37,500 nt of DNA from Bigelowiella natans CCMP2755 (lineage: Eukaryota > Cercozoa > Chlorarachniophyceae). Position 1 is the first letter of the stretch. The number at the start of each line of letters is the position of its first letter. The translations under genes and the position numbers were made by a program. The stretch lies in contig ADNK01000580.1 of NCBI GenBank assembly GCA_000320545.1, positions 1 through 37,500 of the forward strand, in the 5' to 3' direction. Below the pieces are notes generated by a model. That model worked only from the letters and a program-made list of their open reading frames with translations, had not been told where the DNA came from and did no database searches. This document shows positions 10,129 through 22,152 of the stretch, one piece after another.

Positions 10129-12204
10129 ATGGGCGAGAGAACGCGGAGAATAACAGGGTTTATGCTGGAAGGGCCTCACCGCAACGATGAAAGAATCCTC
10201 GGAGGAGAAAGAGTACAGCGGTATCTAATTTGGCACAAAATATACCAACCAAGTGATTAGTAATGTTGGGAGAATAGTGGGCCACAATAACAGTCGTAAC
10301 AGTATGTACACCTAGCATAGTCGAATTAGTAGGAGATGCAGTGCTGATTGCATTCAAAGGAAAACATGATGTCAGAAGGAAGTGTAAAAAATTTCATCAA
10401 CTATATGTCGTTTCGGTGATGTAGCAAAATCATCCCTACTATTAATGGGACTCTTGCTGCTGTCTGCCTCCAAAAATACTACTACTACCCCAATGCTATT
10501 AATTAGTATGCTTGTATTTTTACCACAGACATCTCGGAAAACCAGAAATGCAGCAACACGGTTCCTACGATACTGAAAATTGTGACAGCGGAAGGTATAA
10601 CGAAAAGGAGGCCGATCGCAAGATCTCTTCAAGGTGAATTGTTGACGAAAGGAGGTGTCTTCACCACATGCTTTATCGTAAATTACAAAACTGTCTGTGC
10701 TCATTGCGGGGATCCCGGAGGGAGGAGGGGGAGGGGGGTTGATGCATCAGAAGTACATATACTTAACGAAAATTCCTTAGAGAAAAAAAGAATATTTGTA
10801 GCTAATTAAGGCATCGGTAACAATCAGAAAAGGCAACAACGGTGTTGGCGATAACAGCAGTATTGGCGCGGATAACGACATGATGTCGTCCATGTCGCCG
10901 TCATCACCTATTCTACCTTTAATCTTCGATTCGTTGGTCATTGGATCACCACCTCGAAAAGATGATGCTCATTGCAATACCTTGCATATCACGGGAAAGA
11001 AGCCCCGCCGTCCGCAGCAGCATCAGCAAGAATATCAATCGTTATCTCCTCTCAACGCAACTGAGGAGAATCATATGATATCACCTTTTAAGGAACAAAT
11101 AGAGGATAAAGAATCGAAGAAGAAACCGAATAATACAGAGACAGCATCCACTTCGATTTTAACGACGATGACGATACCGTCTTCCTCATCATTACGCAAT
11201 ATTCCTGCAGCAGCTTTTTTTTCTAGTCAGAGATATCAAAAGACGACACAAGAAAGAAGCAGGTGTCACAGCGACTACGGCCTAAAATTGCCTCTGTCTT
11301 CTTCTGAAAGAAGAGGAGCGTCCTCGTATAGTACTACTGGTGTGGAACAACTGGCAGTATCATCATTGTCATCATCAGTAGTATCTTCTCCGGGACCCTA
11401 TCACCAGTGCAACAGTAGTAATACTAGAACCATAGCTGCAGACTCTAATAATAATCCAAATATTCTTCACCATAGTAGTCATAGTAGAGCAGGAGTTGTC
11501 ACGAATAATGATGATTCCCAGTATCGTCGCCTCAAAATGAGGTAGTACTTGCTTCACTGACTGTACAATAGCGGTGGTACTATCGTCCAATGAACTTCAT
11601 CCTTCAGAGCACAAAGTGCTCCTTTGTAGAGACAGTTATGGTTAACAGAATGATCATGATTCATGGTGAATTCATGTTCTCATATTCAGGTATTTTCAAC
11701 GCATATCGCAACATGGAATTGTCCGCCAGTCGGTTAGTTATTCTAGTAGTAGGTTGTAGTTGTGTTTGTAAAACTCGTCCTTGTATACAAAATCCAATCC
11801 ATCCCTTAAGTGTACACTTACGCTACAAGATCGACTTGTTATAACCTGATCTTTTTAAAATTTTATGATTTACATTGTTATTCTGCAAATTGTGAACAAT
11901 GCCTACATGAACAATAACATCTGTGGTGTTGGAAAAATGCACAGACAGAGATTCGTTCATATTTACCGTCGTTAGTTGCCCTTATTAATTAATAGGATTT
12001 TCTACGTACTCATTATTTTAGGATGGAACTATGAGCTTAGGAGAGCACAAAACAGCTCAAGCACATCACAGATCAAATCCAATTCCAATCAGGGGGATGC
12101 AAACAAAAACTGCAGGAGGTAGCACTACCTCACGAACGGGACGGATTTCAATATCATTTCAGGCAGACACAAGGAGAAGACCTAGACTTTCAAATGTCAC
12201 CTGA
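10129..12204 (+). CDS. Unknown Ser-rich protein (five exons)
   Basis: I do not recognise a family. Proposed exons are 10129-10220, 10529-10633, 10828-11541, 11690-11732 and 12022-12204, with GT-AG introns of 308, 194, 148 and 289 bp. All four junctions keep phase (2, 2, 2, 0), giving 378 residues. The large middle exon is a Ser/Thr/Asn-rich, probably disordered segment with an IFDSLVIGSPPRKDD stretch near its start. The small fourth exon reads YFQRISQHGIVRQS. The last exon is basic and ends RPRLSNVT before TGA. The acceptor at 10528 (TTTTTACCACAG) and the donor at 11733 (GTTAGT) are the best sites. The low-complexity composition would suit a regulatory or scaffold protein, but nothing in the sequence shows a role. 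The upstream limit is uncertain because the exon may extend to about 10052. Confidence 0.5.
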
Positions 12205-12509
12205 AATGACATCATCTGCCACCAATGACACTAGATCTGCTACTGTCCTCGAGGTAACGGCTAATCATGCGGCAGAGCATCAGATTGGGGCAAACACTAA
12301 GCGATGTGCGCAACGTGCGAGACGCTACCATCCACCCAATCTAGCAATGTGAGATGAAGTGTGTAGCATCATTGATGGGTTTTGAGTCCGCGCGTGGGCA
12401 ACTACGTAGCTGCTGCTGGTCACAACATTCTCGTTGTGCACATTTTGTGTGTAAGCAATCATGCTAGCACGCAGAAGGTCAGCTAGCGGTGCACTTTGCA
12501 TCATTGTCT

Positions 12510-12511
<2 letters not shown>

Positions 12512-12553
<42 letters not shown>
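12512..12553. repeat. (GT)n microsatellite
   Basis: About 21 uninterrupted GT units. A second (GT)n of similar length lies at about 24033-24069 in another gene-free island. Confidence 0.9.
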
Positions 12554-12557
<4 letters not shown>

Positions 12558-12956
12558 TGTGCGTGTGCAGCCTCAACTGTGCGCGGCCTCAGCGGTGTCA
12601 TGTGCAGTGACCTGGGCTGCGTGGGAGGCGGGTGCACGCAGTGTCGCAGCGAAGTATTTGAGCAACAACAATGATGATGACGACAGCAATGACAGCAATG
12701 ATGTGATGATGATGAGGATGACAACAACAATGAAACGTGGTGTCGTGAGGGACAATGAAACGCGCAGTGTCGTGAGGGACAACAACAACGCAGTGTCGTG
12801 AGGGACAAACGACAACGTGCTGTCGCAATTGGTCAAGGAGACTGGGCAGCTGTGGCAAGGCGGTTCATCAAGCAGTTCATTGTGGGGACATGTGTGTCCA
12901 TGCACGTGTGCGCGCAAGGAACATGCGTACCCATGCACACCACATGCACCCAAAAA

Positions 12957-13000
12957 GCACACATGCTCTGTTCACATCCACACATGCACCAAACAAGCCA
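12957..13000 (-). repeat. Dispersed repeat pair member (inverted partner at 23998)
   Basis: The reverse complement matches 23998-24035 with few changes. The shared core includes TTGTTTGGTGCATGTGTGGA and GAACAGAGCATGTG. In both places a GT-rich microsatellite lies within a few hundred bases. Confidence 0.75.
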
Positions 13001-14342
13001 CAACACATGCACCGAGGCACAGTCTGTGGCCATGGGCACATGTGAAGCATGCGATGTGCACACGTCGTAGACGGCTACACGCATGGGGACACACATGTCC
13101 ATGCATCATCAAATTGTGAAATTGTCGGCAGAGGCACTGGCTAGCTGGGCAGCAAGCAGTTTGTTGAGTTGTCGGCAGAGACACGAATGGGACTGGGAGG
13201 AGCAGCAACGACCCTGAGGAGCGAGGTGTCGGGGTGCGAGGCAGGAAAGGGAGGACAGACCAGCGTCACTGGTGTTGCCTGATGGCTGGATGGGTTTGGT
13301 GTTTCAGACGTGGTTCTGGCATTCGCAATTGTTGAGTTAGTTCAGGTCGAGAACACCGGCGACGGCGCCGGCAATTTTTGATGCCAGACCTGCATTTTGG
13401 GTGTCATTGGGATTGACCCCGTGGTTTTTGATGTTCCAATGGTTCAATGGTGTTCATCAAAAAGGATGTTTTCCGTTGATTGTTTCGTCATTGTGCGGGC
13501 ACACTGTCTGCGAGCACACTGCGGGCATGTTGCGGAACATTGCGGGCGCAGGCGCGACGTGACGGAGCAATCACACTGGCACAGTGTGACAAGTGCACGT
13601 GCATTGATGTGCATCGGCCCAGCCATTGCACAAGCCACAAGCTTGTGCTGGCTAGCAAGGCTGTGCGCACGTGCGTGATTCACTGCACTGCATGTAGTTT
13701 GATGACTTGACTGTCTGGTTCTTGTGCCAGCCAGTGCACATCCATTGCCAAATTGACAGTGTGCGCTTCGGCAGATGCACTTGTCACACCGCCCAGTGTC
13801 AGAGCTAGCTGCGTCTAGACGCTGAGCAGGTGCGCTAGTCTGGTGGTGTGAGACGTTGTTCACGAGCACAACAAGCTGCGAGCACTGAATTGACCACGAT
13901 GCGATTCATGCAGATTCACACATGCACATGCTGTCGTGCTGGCGTGCACACACACGTCCACGGGGGCGTGCACGTGGAGCGTTCTCCTTGAGACTTCCCT
14001 TGCGTGTGAGAGTGCCACAGAATCGTGCTTCCACGTCGTGGACAACTCTGGAACTGACAACAAACACACACCAGCACGTGTGCAGCAATGCAGCAACCGG
14101 GTTCATCCGACAAGGTTTTCATCATTGTCTCTGCTCAATGACGACGATGGGGATGGAGGTGCAAGCTAGCAAGGAGGTCACAGTCGTGACAATTCACATC
14201 GAGGAACAGTCTGAAAGTGATGGAATTGGTGTTTGCGACACACGCCAGCACGCACGTCTGGGCGTTGCGTGCACACGCCTGCAAATTGTCAATCATCGAA
14301 ACGTTCAACAATCATCGCCCAACACTCATTCATGCAATGAGC

Positions 14343-14441
14343 AATGAACAACAATGATGAACTGCATTTCCAAAATGTTGCAAGACATTTGCAGTGTGCG
14401 AAACGCAGTGCCTCGAACTGGCTTCAGTGGACTGACTGGCA
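14343..14441 (+). repeat. Dispersed repeat, diverged copy B
   Basis: It shares AATGATGAACTGCA, TTCCAAAA, TTGCAAGAC, TTTGCAGTGTGCGAAAC and CGCAGTGCCTCGAAC with copy C at 37262-37380, and a shorter set with copy A at 9245-9360. Retroelement 1 is inserted about 20 bp beyond its right edge. Confidence 0.8.
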
Positions 14442-14459
14442 GAACAGACAAGCATGGGT

Positions 14460-14785
14460 TGTAGCGCGTACCACTACGCGGGCACAAGTCACGTGCGACA
14501 ACAAAGGGGTTGTCGCGGATATAGAATATAGATAACGTAGATATTAATACAGCATAGGCACGTGGGTTCCGGCGGGACTCATGGCAGCACACCGGAAGTG
14601 TGCTGCCCCACGTGCGGCGGCATTCGCGAAAGCTTCGCGAATGATTACGCAGTGCACGATTTAATAAAAATATAATCTTTAATAAAAATAAACACAACTC
14701 TTCAAAAGGAAGCAAACGTGCCTTTCCCCCCCCCTGCCTACTTGTGCACGTAGCGCCTCGGCCTGTGAACACCTTACGCGCAACA
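14460..14785 (+). repeat. 5' LTR of copy 1
   Basis: It starts TGTAGCGCG and ends GCGCAACA. It contains four short perfect hairpins, three CACGTG hexamers (14490-14495, 14559-14564, 14609-14614), a TATAGAATATAGATA stretch at about 14519-14533 and two AATAAA motifs near 14663 and 14681. Confidence 0.95.
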
Positions 14786-14790
14786 ACCTT

Positions 14791-14808
14791 TGGCTTCCAC
14801 ACACGGGA
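14791..14808 (+). other. Candidate primer binding site, copy 1
   Basis: TGGCTTCCACACACGGGA begins five bases after the LTR with the TGG expected to pair with a tRNA 3' CCA end. The tRNA could not be named from the sequence. Confidence 0.45.
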
Positions 14809-14824
14809 AACGATTTGACTAACA

Positions 14825-17800
14825 ATGTCACAGCAGCTAGAAGAACAGCAGGACTTTGGCTCGCAGGCCGTGCAAGGGCACGAGCAGAAACAGGAAAGGA
14901 AGGGCGATACGGACGCTAAGGAAGGAGGAGGAACACCTCCACAGGCACCGCCGGGACCAGCACCCGGGATTAAGAAAGCAGATGCAGCAGCAGAGGCACT
15001 GGAGAACTTCTACGAGGCGGACGACGAGGACGTGGCCGCCGAAAGCAAGAAGGTCGTAATGGCATTACGAGCCTTGCGACCCAGGGCGAGCAACTACGCC
15101 AAACTGAAAGTATCGATAGAATACAAGTATCAGACACATGATGTTTGGGCAGCTATCATGCAGGACATCATGGATTACGAAGCAGACTTACCTCCAGAGT
15201 GGGCAGCTTTGTTTAGGAACGACGGGGGTCTGGGCGCCTCGCGGGGGACGACCCAGAGCACCGTCAAGCAGCAGCAGCCGGTACAGCGGAACACCCAGTT
15301 CATGTCTGTTAAAACAGCACCGGTTATGATAACGAAATACAACGGGAAAAGAGGTGAGGCAAGGAGGTGGTGGAAGAACGCTAGGAGTATACTCTGCGAC
15401 TTTACCCCTAACCCCACCGAAAACGACAAGCTCAAATGGCTAGCTATAATAAAGCAAGCCATGGACCTTTACGAGACAGGCAGGACCCGGATCAGGCAGC
15501 TAGAGAAAATACACACTACAGTTAGTGGGCTACGAGACGTTGAGGCGATAATGAAGGCTTTTGTAAATGAACAGGATGCTAACTCCCTACCCCAGGCTAT
15601 TAGAAAATACAGAGCAATGATGCAGCATGAGAGAGAACCTGTTAGAGACTTTGCCACGCGCTTCCAGGATATGATCGACGAACTACATGATTTTAATTAC
15701 AACACAGGTGATGATCAGGCAAGGTTTGAAGAGTTCAAGTTAAAGATAAAGGAATCCACTTACGTTACGGAGAAAGGCTACACCACGATGGAGGCAGCAG
15801 TGCAGGCTATATCCCTACGCGAGCAGGAGCAGGACCGCAAGTTTACCAGCCCTAAGGTACCTGGCATAGGAAACATTAACGCTATTAAGCCGCAGCGAGA
15901 CTGGTACAAGGACAGGGAAGGTAACCGACGTTGCGGATACTGCTCACGTAAAGGGAAACACACCGCTAAAGACTGCAGAGACAGGAAAGAAGGACGACCC
16001 AGGATGACGATCAGGCAGCTCAACGAACACTACGAGAAGTTAAAGAGAAAGAAAGGCAGAGGACAAGGATATAACAACAGCAAATGGCAAGGCAGCAACA
16101 ACGGGAAGAACAATAAATATAAGAACAAAAAGCAGAACAGATCAATGCTATACAGCAGCAGATAAACGGAATATTAGATCACCTTAAGCAGGCGCCGACG
16201 AAGACAGCAGTACCAGCAACGCAGGACCAAGACAAGCCCATGACCCTAGACGACATAAAGAACTTAGGAGTATGCAACATTAATGACGAAGACGCTAACA
16301 GGACTATCAAAGTTGCTATGACCAAGGTTAAAGTTAAAGACAGCTACGGAGACTACAAGAAACTACCTGCCCTTTGGGATAGTGGCAGCATGCCGAAGTC
16401 CTTCATAAGCCTAAGCACAGTAAGAAGGTTAGGACTATTGGATCAAGTGACTAAGAAAGAACGTAAATATGCTCAAGCAGACGGAAGCTCTTCCATGAAG
16501 ACCGTCGGTGAGCTAATGCTAAAGCTACAGATACCTGGCAGCGACGCGGAGACCCAAATCAAGACCCGAGTAGCCATGACTTTATCCATGGAACTACTCC
16601 TCGGACAGGATGCCCTAGAAAAATTAGGGGGGATCATATCATTCTACAATCACAAGATATACTTTGCTAAGTTGCCAAAGAAGTCAGGCAGGACCATCAG
16701 CCAGAACATGATACGGCTTGACGAGTGGACCTCTGAGTCAAGCGTTAATGCGTTAGAGTTTATGGACCTAGCGGACAACAAGCTACCTACACCTACCGAG
16801 CTACGGAAGAAGAACCCCGGCAAGACCATCCGACAGATAACGGAGCTACTGGACAAGACCCCCCCAGCTGATGATTGGGATATCGACAAAGGCAAAAAGT
16901 ACATTAATAAAATATTAAACGAGAAGTACTCTGACATCACCAAGCCGACGACGAAGCCCTCCAGCAAGCTTACCCCAGTAAAGATCGAGCTAAAGAAGGG
17001 ATACGAAGAGTGCATCATCAATGACCCAGAACATAGGCGACCGGAAGCGGACTGGGAAAAGATAGAGTGGCAGATCAATGAATGGGCAAAGGAAGGGAAG
17101 ATAGAGCCAAGCAACTCACCATGGAACGTGAGACATGTGCTAGCTAAGAAACCTACTTACCCTTTCTTCCGCCTGGCGCACAACTTCATCCGCCACAACC
17201 GAGTAATAAAGAGGATCCAGACACCTACACCAAGGATAGATGACGTTATTGAACACGTCATAGGATACAAATACTACTCTTCCCTAGATAAAAATGAATC
17301 ATACATGCAGACACCCATCCACAAAACCTCCCGCCCCATTACCGCGTTCTCCAGCAGGCACAGGAAGTGGCACTTCGTCGTATTCCCTTACGGCCTAAGC
17401 ATATCAGGGGATGCGTTCAGTAGTCAGAACTACAGGGCATACACACATGATGGGATGGCGTCTGTGTTGTGGGTGTTTGTGTTTGTGTATGTGGATGATG
17501 ACATAATATGTACCAACACAGTCGTCGCTCAGATCTTCCTCCTGGAAAATATATTTATTAGGTTTGCACACTTCGGTTTTACTATTAGACTGCAGAAGTG
17601 TACATTCCTAGCTACAAGAATCAAGTGGTGTGGATATTACCTGGAGCAAGGCCGCATCACCCCAAACCCCGAGAAAGTAGCAGCACTACAGCAAGCCCCT
17701 AAACCTAAGAATGCAAAGGAGTTAAAGTCATTCTTGCAGACTGCAGCTTGGATACTACGTAGGTTCTCCCCTACCTACGCTAGGACTGCAGCTGCTTTTA

Positions 17801-19797
17801 CTACTGCTTACCGGAAGGAGAACTCTGTAGGCCTCAGCTTCGCTAAGGTGTGGGCCAAGGCTGGCCTTGATGCCCACTTCGATAACCTAATAAAGTTATG
17901 CAGCAACACCCTATTGAATGCTAAGCTAGACACTACTAGACCAGCTACCCTATGGACAGACTGGTCTAAGCTAGGTATGGCTGCTGTACTTACCCAAGAC
18001 CAGCAGATCATACGGGTGTGGGGCAGGGCCTGCACAGCAGCTGAGGCCAAGTACAGCCCTACAAAAGGAGAGTATAAAGCCATGACTGAGGCGCAGAGGA
18101 AACTAAGATACTACCTGCTGTCGGTGCCCAGCTTCACCTTAATGACTGACCACAAGCCCCTCCTAGGCATCGACCGCAAGCTCGAAGCGCCTAACGATGA
18201 GTATGCAGCTATGAGGGCGGACACGGAAGAGTTTAGGGACAAGAGGACAGTGGTCTACGCACCAGGAGACAAGCAGCTTGCTGACTATTTCAGCAGGCTG
18301 TTCGAAAAGAAAGTCCCTACCCAGGTCACCCCTATGGTTAACGCGATTACCTTCGAGGACGGCGACTTCCTGCCTGAGCCAGAGGAGCTCCAGCACCTTC
18401 AAGAACACCTGGATAAATACAAACACAAGCATGAGGTACTTAGTGATAGGATATATGTATACACTAATAATGTTAGGCGTACCTACGTGCCACGGCGGAC
18501 CAGGGGAGCCCTTCTCTTTACCGCCCATGGACCTGCACACGTAGGAGAAAACCATATCACTGCTCTACTCTACCATTACTACTGGCCCTACAAGCTAAAA
18601 GAGATAAGGACATACCTGCGTGGCTGCAGGTGCTCCAGCTTGAAGGCGGCAGGCGTCGCCACCAAGGAGTCCAGCAAGAGCCGTGCATCTAAGAAAATCA
18701 AAGCAAGGAACTTCTTAGATATCGTGCAAATTGATGTTTATAAGTACGATGGCTATCACTACCTTACCTTCGTTGATGTGGCCACTGGAAAGTGCTGGGT
18801 TAAAAAGATTATCAAGGTCAACGTTGCTAAGAAGAACAAAGGCTTATATAAGCAGAGGCTTACTAACTGCTACCGTACCTGGGAGTCTGAGCTCCAGGCT
18901 ATCCCTGATGAAGTTAGCATAAACAAGATACCAAAGAAGTTACATGTGGATAATGAGACCTCTCTTCTACAGCTACCACACCCTAATATTGATGCCTCAC
19001 CTGTATACTATGCCCAGTCCAACTCCAAGGTAGAGCGACTCCACCGCACCTTGGCCAACCTAAGCAGGATAAATAGCACCACACCAGACAAGATACAAGG
19101 GTTAGTAAACGACACCTTCACGTCTGGGGGAGGTATCAAGGATAAGGAGAGGGAAGAAGGCGACGACAACGACGACGATACCGAGAGCGAAGACGAGAAG
19201 GTCCCGTACGATGGCCGAGTTCTAAAGGAAGGACAGTATGTTAGGGCCAAGGTAAATCTGAGATCGAGAAATAAACAAGACCCCTTCTGGGGTGGCGTTG
19301 CAAAGGTTACCGAGAGGAAGGGGAGGAAGCAGTACTACATCTATGATGGGAACAGGGTCACCTTGCGCCACATCAGTCACCTAAAGAATTATGATATCGG
19401 TGAGAAGCTCCTAGAGGATGTTAAAGTAAACCCTACTGTGTGGGAGCGAGCAATGCCTTGTTTAGGACCCCGACCTAAGTTCGATGTGGAATATGGAAAC
19501 AATAAGGTCAGGGTGAACGACGATTGGCGCATGAAGATTGTCTATCTAGGCTACCCTGGATTACGAAATATGGAGAGGGTAGCTATGAAAATAAAGGACG
19601 GAAAATATCAGCTACTCTACCTAGCTGTTCCCGACTTACCCTTTGAGCACTGGTATAAGGTCCTGGGGGACCTTGATGCAGAGGGCTGGTATGGACACGA
19701 ACCTAAGGACGAAGGTGAGTTCTGGGTAAGCGACAAAGGAGATAAGGTTAGAGAGGAATCTATTACCTGGTGGTTGGTGAAGTTCCGAAAGCGATGA
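14825..19797 (+). pseudogene. gag-pol of copy 1, interrupted by a one-base deletion
   Basis: Gag starts at 14825 and carries a zinc knuckle (CGYC...H...C, codons from 15932). The frame then runs into a stop at 16163-16165. Relative to copy 2, one T is missing between 16140 and 16141, which puts all of pol in the -1 frame; the pol frame is open from there to 19797. The protease motif WDSGS, the RT motif YVDD (17488), RNase H residues and the integrase D, D and E are all present. The only other coding difference I saw from copy 2 is Tyr for His at about codon 1095 (near 18110). A full gag-pol could not be made from this copy without a frameshift. Confidence 0.9.
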
Positions 19798-19840
19798 AGG
19801 TCTAAGGGAATAAGGAAGGAAGGAAGGAGCAACGTGACTT

Positions 19841-19848
19841 GGGGGAGG
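19841..19848 (+). other. Polypurine tract, copy 1
   Basis: GGGGGAGG lies directly against the TG of the 3' LTR, the expected position of the plus-strand primer. Confidence 0.8.
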
Positions 19849-20174
19849 TGTAGCGCGTACCACTACGCGGGCACAAGTCACGTGCGACAACAAAGGGGTT
19901 GTCGCGGATATAGAATATAGATAACGTAGATATTAATACAGCATAGGCACGTGGGTTCCGGCGGGACTCATGGCAGCACACCGGAAGTGTGCTGCCCCAC
20001 GTGCGGCGGCATTCGCGAAAGCTTCGCGAATGATTACGCAGTGCACGATTTAATAAAAATATAATCTTTAATAAAAATAAACACAACTCTTCAAAAGGAA
20101 GCAAACGTGCCTTTCCCCCCCCCTGCCTACTTGTGCACGTAGCGCCTCGGCCTGTGAACACCTTACGCGCAACA
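19849..20174 (+). repeat. 3' LTR of copy 1
   Basis: Identical by eye to 14460-14785, including the run of nine C. It ends CAACA directly before the GGGT target duplication. Confidence 0.95.
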
Positions 20175-20981
20175 GGGTTTTGCATCAAATTGAATTGAAT
20201 CACTGCGAGCACATTCCAGGAGCAACGCGCTCTCTGTGCAGCTCTGGTAGTAGACAATGCATGCAGTACTAGACCTACGTCAACAGTTGTTCCAACCAAA
20301 AAAGGGAAGGGATAAACTCCATCAAATCGACAAATCTCATGTCGCAACAAATACCGATTTATTGTTTCAAAATTATTGCCGAAATAATAATTTTCGAACT
20401 ACCATAAATCACTAACTAAAATATATCCGGAAATTAAATTTCGGTTGTAAAAAACAAAGCGCATTTCCTCCATAATTTGCGGGAAGTTGAAGAAAGGATG
20501 CGAAAATGGCATTACTTACGAGCATGAGTTTTGGTAGTTGCGATAATAAAACGACGAGAATCAAATCCAGAGAGGATACGTGTGTGTTGGTGTTCTCTGA
20601 TCGGTTGATTTAGATAGAAATTCGCTATTTAATAGGAATAATAATTTCGTAAAAAAACAAACTGGTCAAGCATAAAAGCGACAAATTAGACTACGTTTTG
20701 GTGATCTTGAAAGTTAGCTTGCCTAAAGACATGATCTGCTAGTCTTAATTTCGTACCTAGATTATTTTTTGTTCGGCGTGGACGAGCCGGTCTCTTTTTC
20801 TTCAAAAAATACTGGTCTTTTTATACTTTATGTGTCCGGATACTTGTAAAAAATCTAAAATCGTACGGCGTTCTGTATTCGTTTCGCTTTCGTCAGACCC
20901 CGTATCTGCCCGTATCTTCGCAAGATTCGCACGATCACAGTTTCACCCACACAATCCAAACCTCTCATCCATATCGAAATC
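20175..20981. promoter_or_regulatory. Upstream region of the epimerase gene
   Basis: AT-rich and free of exons I can support. TTTTTATACTTTA near 20818 is a possible TATA-like element about 160 bp before the start codon; this is weak. Retroelement 1 ends 807 bp upstream of the start codon. Confidence 0.3.
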
Positions 20982-22152
20982 ATGTCTGCTGAAAAGAAAA
21001 AGTTGAAAATCTGTGTCGGTGGCGGTGGAGGATTCATCGGGGGAAACCTTGCTCGTCGCCTGCATAAGGAGGGACATCATGTTGTGTGCGCTGACTGGAA
21101 GCGCAACGAATACATGGAAGAGAAGGATTTCTGCTCTGAGTTCATGCTTATCGATCTTCGCAACTACGATAACTGCCTAAAAGCATGTAAGGGCTGTGAT
21201 GAGGTTTACAACCTCGCAGCTGATATGGGAGGCATGGGATTCATCCAGTCTAACCACTCAGTCATTCTCTACAACAACACCATGGTATTAAACTGAAGTT
21301 GCTATCTAGTAAATGAGGCTTAGAAACACCCAACAAAACTATGTTTGAATACACATTTCTGTATCTGATTCCTTTTTTCTTTGGTAGATCTCATTTAACA
21401 TGGCTGAAGCTGCTCGAGTATGCAAGGTTCCACTGTTCTTCTACTCCTCTTCCGCTTGCATCTACCCAGAATTCAAGCAGACGCAGGATGAGATCCTTGG
21501 GCTTAAGGAGTCAGACGCATGGCCAGCACAGCCTCAGGACGCATATGGTCTCGAAAAACTTGTCTCAGAAGAGCTTGCTATCCACTATGAAAAGGATTTC
21601 GGCATGAAGTGCCGCATTGCACGCTTCCATAACATTTACGGACCATTCGGTACCTGGATGGGAGGACGGGAAAAGGCTCCTGCTGCTTTCTGCCGCAAGG
21701 CCCTTACCTCTACCAAGGACTTCGAAGTCTGGGGAAATGGAAAGCAGACTCGATCCTTCTGCTACGTTGATGACTGTGTTGAAGGAATCCTTCGTATCAC
21801 ACACTCTGACTACACAAAGCCTCTGAACCTTGGATCAGACGTCGCTATCAGCATGAACGGTATGGCTAAGTTGTGCATGAAGCTTGCTAAGAATGAACTT
21901 CCTATCCGCAACATCCCTGGGCCTGAGGGGGTACGTGGTCGCAACAGTGACAACACCCTCATCAAGAAAGTTCTTGGATGGGCACCAAGTATCACTCTCG
22001 AAGATGGACTTGGACGCACCATCAAGTGGATTAAGGAACAGATCGAGAAACTTCCTGAACAAGAAAGGGCTAAGCTCACCTCCTCCGTTATCGTGAAGCA
22101 AGAAGACGCGATGAAGGAGAATGCTGAAACTGCGGCTGCAACTAAAGCATAA
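20982..22152 (+). CDS. GME: GDP-mannose 3,5-epimerase
   Basis: Exon 1 is 20982-21284 and exon 2 is 21388-22152, with a 103-bp GT...TTGGTAG intron placed exactly between NNTM and ISFNM. The 355-residue product is an extended short-chain dehydrogenase that converts GDP-mannose to GDP-L-galactose (and GDP-gulose), supplying ascorbate and cell-surface sugar synthesis in plants and algae. Visible features: the Rossmann glycine motif at residues 12-20, NLAADMGGMGFIQSNHS, SSACIYPEF (catalytic Cys125), DAYGLEK (Tyr154, Lys158), GGREKAPAAFCRK (Lys197) and GPEGVRGRNSDN. Each catalytic residue is exactly 20 positions lower than in the Arabidopsis enzyme (Cys145, Tyr174, Lys178, Lys217), reflecting a shorter N-terminus. 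The last ~35 residues are Glu/Ala/Lys-rich and diverge. No targeting leader is seen, so a cytosolic enzyme is expected. Family identity is secure. Confidence 0.97.

Larger units (their letters stand above)
12205..14459. other. Gene-free island left of retroelement 1
   Basis: No exon supported. It holds a (GT)n tract at about 12512-12553, CGTGTCGTGAGGGACAA-type short repeats at about 12740-12805, CACATGCAC-rich DNA, and copy B of the dispersed repeat near its right edge. Open frames are overlapping and rich in His, Cys and Arg on both strands, as expected from GTGC/CATG-rich DNA. Confidence 0.6.
14460..20174 (+). mobile_element. Ty3/gypsy-order LTR retrotransposon, copy 1
   Basis: Two LTRs of 326 bp, identical by eye, begin TG and end CA and are flanked by a 4-bp direct repeat GGGT (14456-14459 and 20175-20178). 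Between them lie a primer-binding-site candidate, gag, protease, reverse transcriptase, RNase H, integrase and a GGGGGAGG polypurine tract. The domain order with integrase last defines the Ty3/gypsy arrangement. LTR identity and the near-identity to copy 2 point to very recent insertion. This copy carries a one-base deletion between gag and pol. Confidence 0.95.

Noticed and set aside
16120-16165. Programmed -1 frameshift between gag and pol of copy 1
   Set aside because: No X-XXY-YYZ heptamer is present at the boundary (the A run is only five long and preceded by C), and copy 2 has gag and pol fused in one frame.
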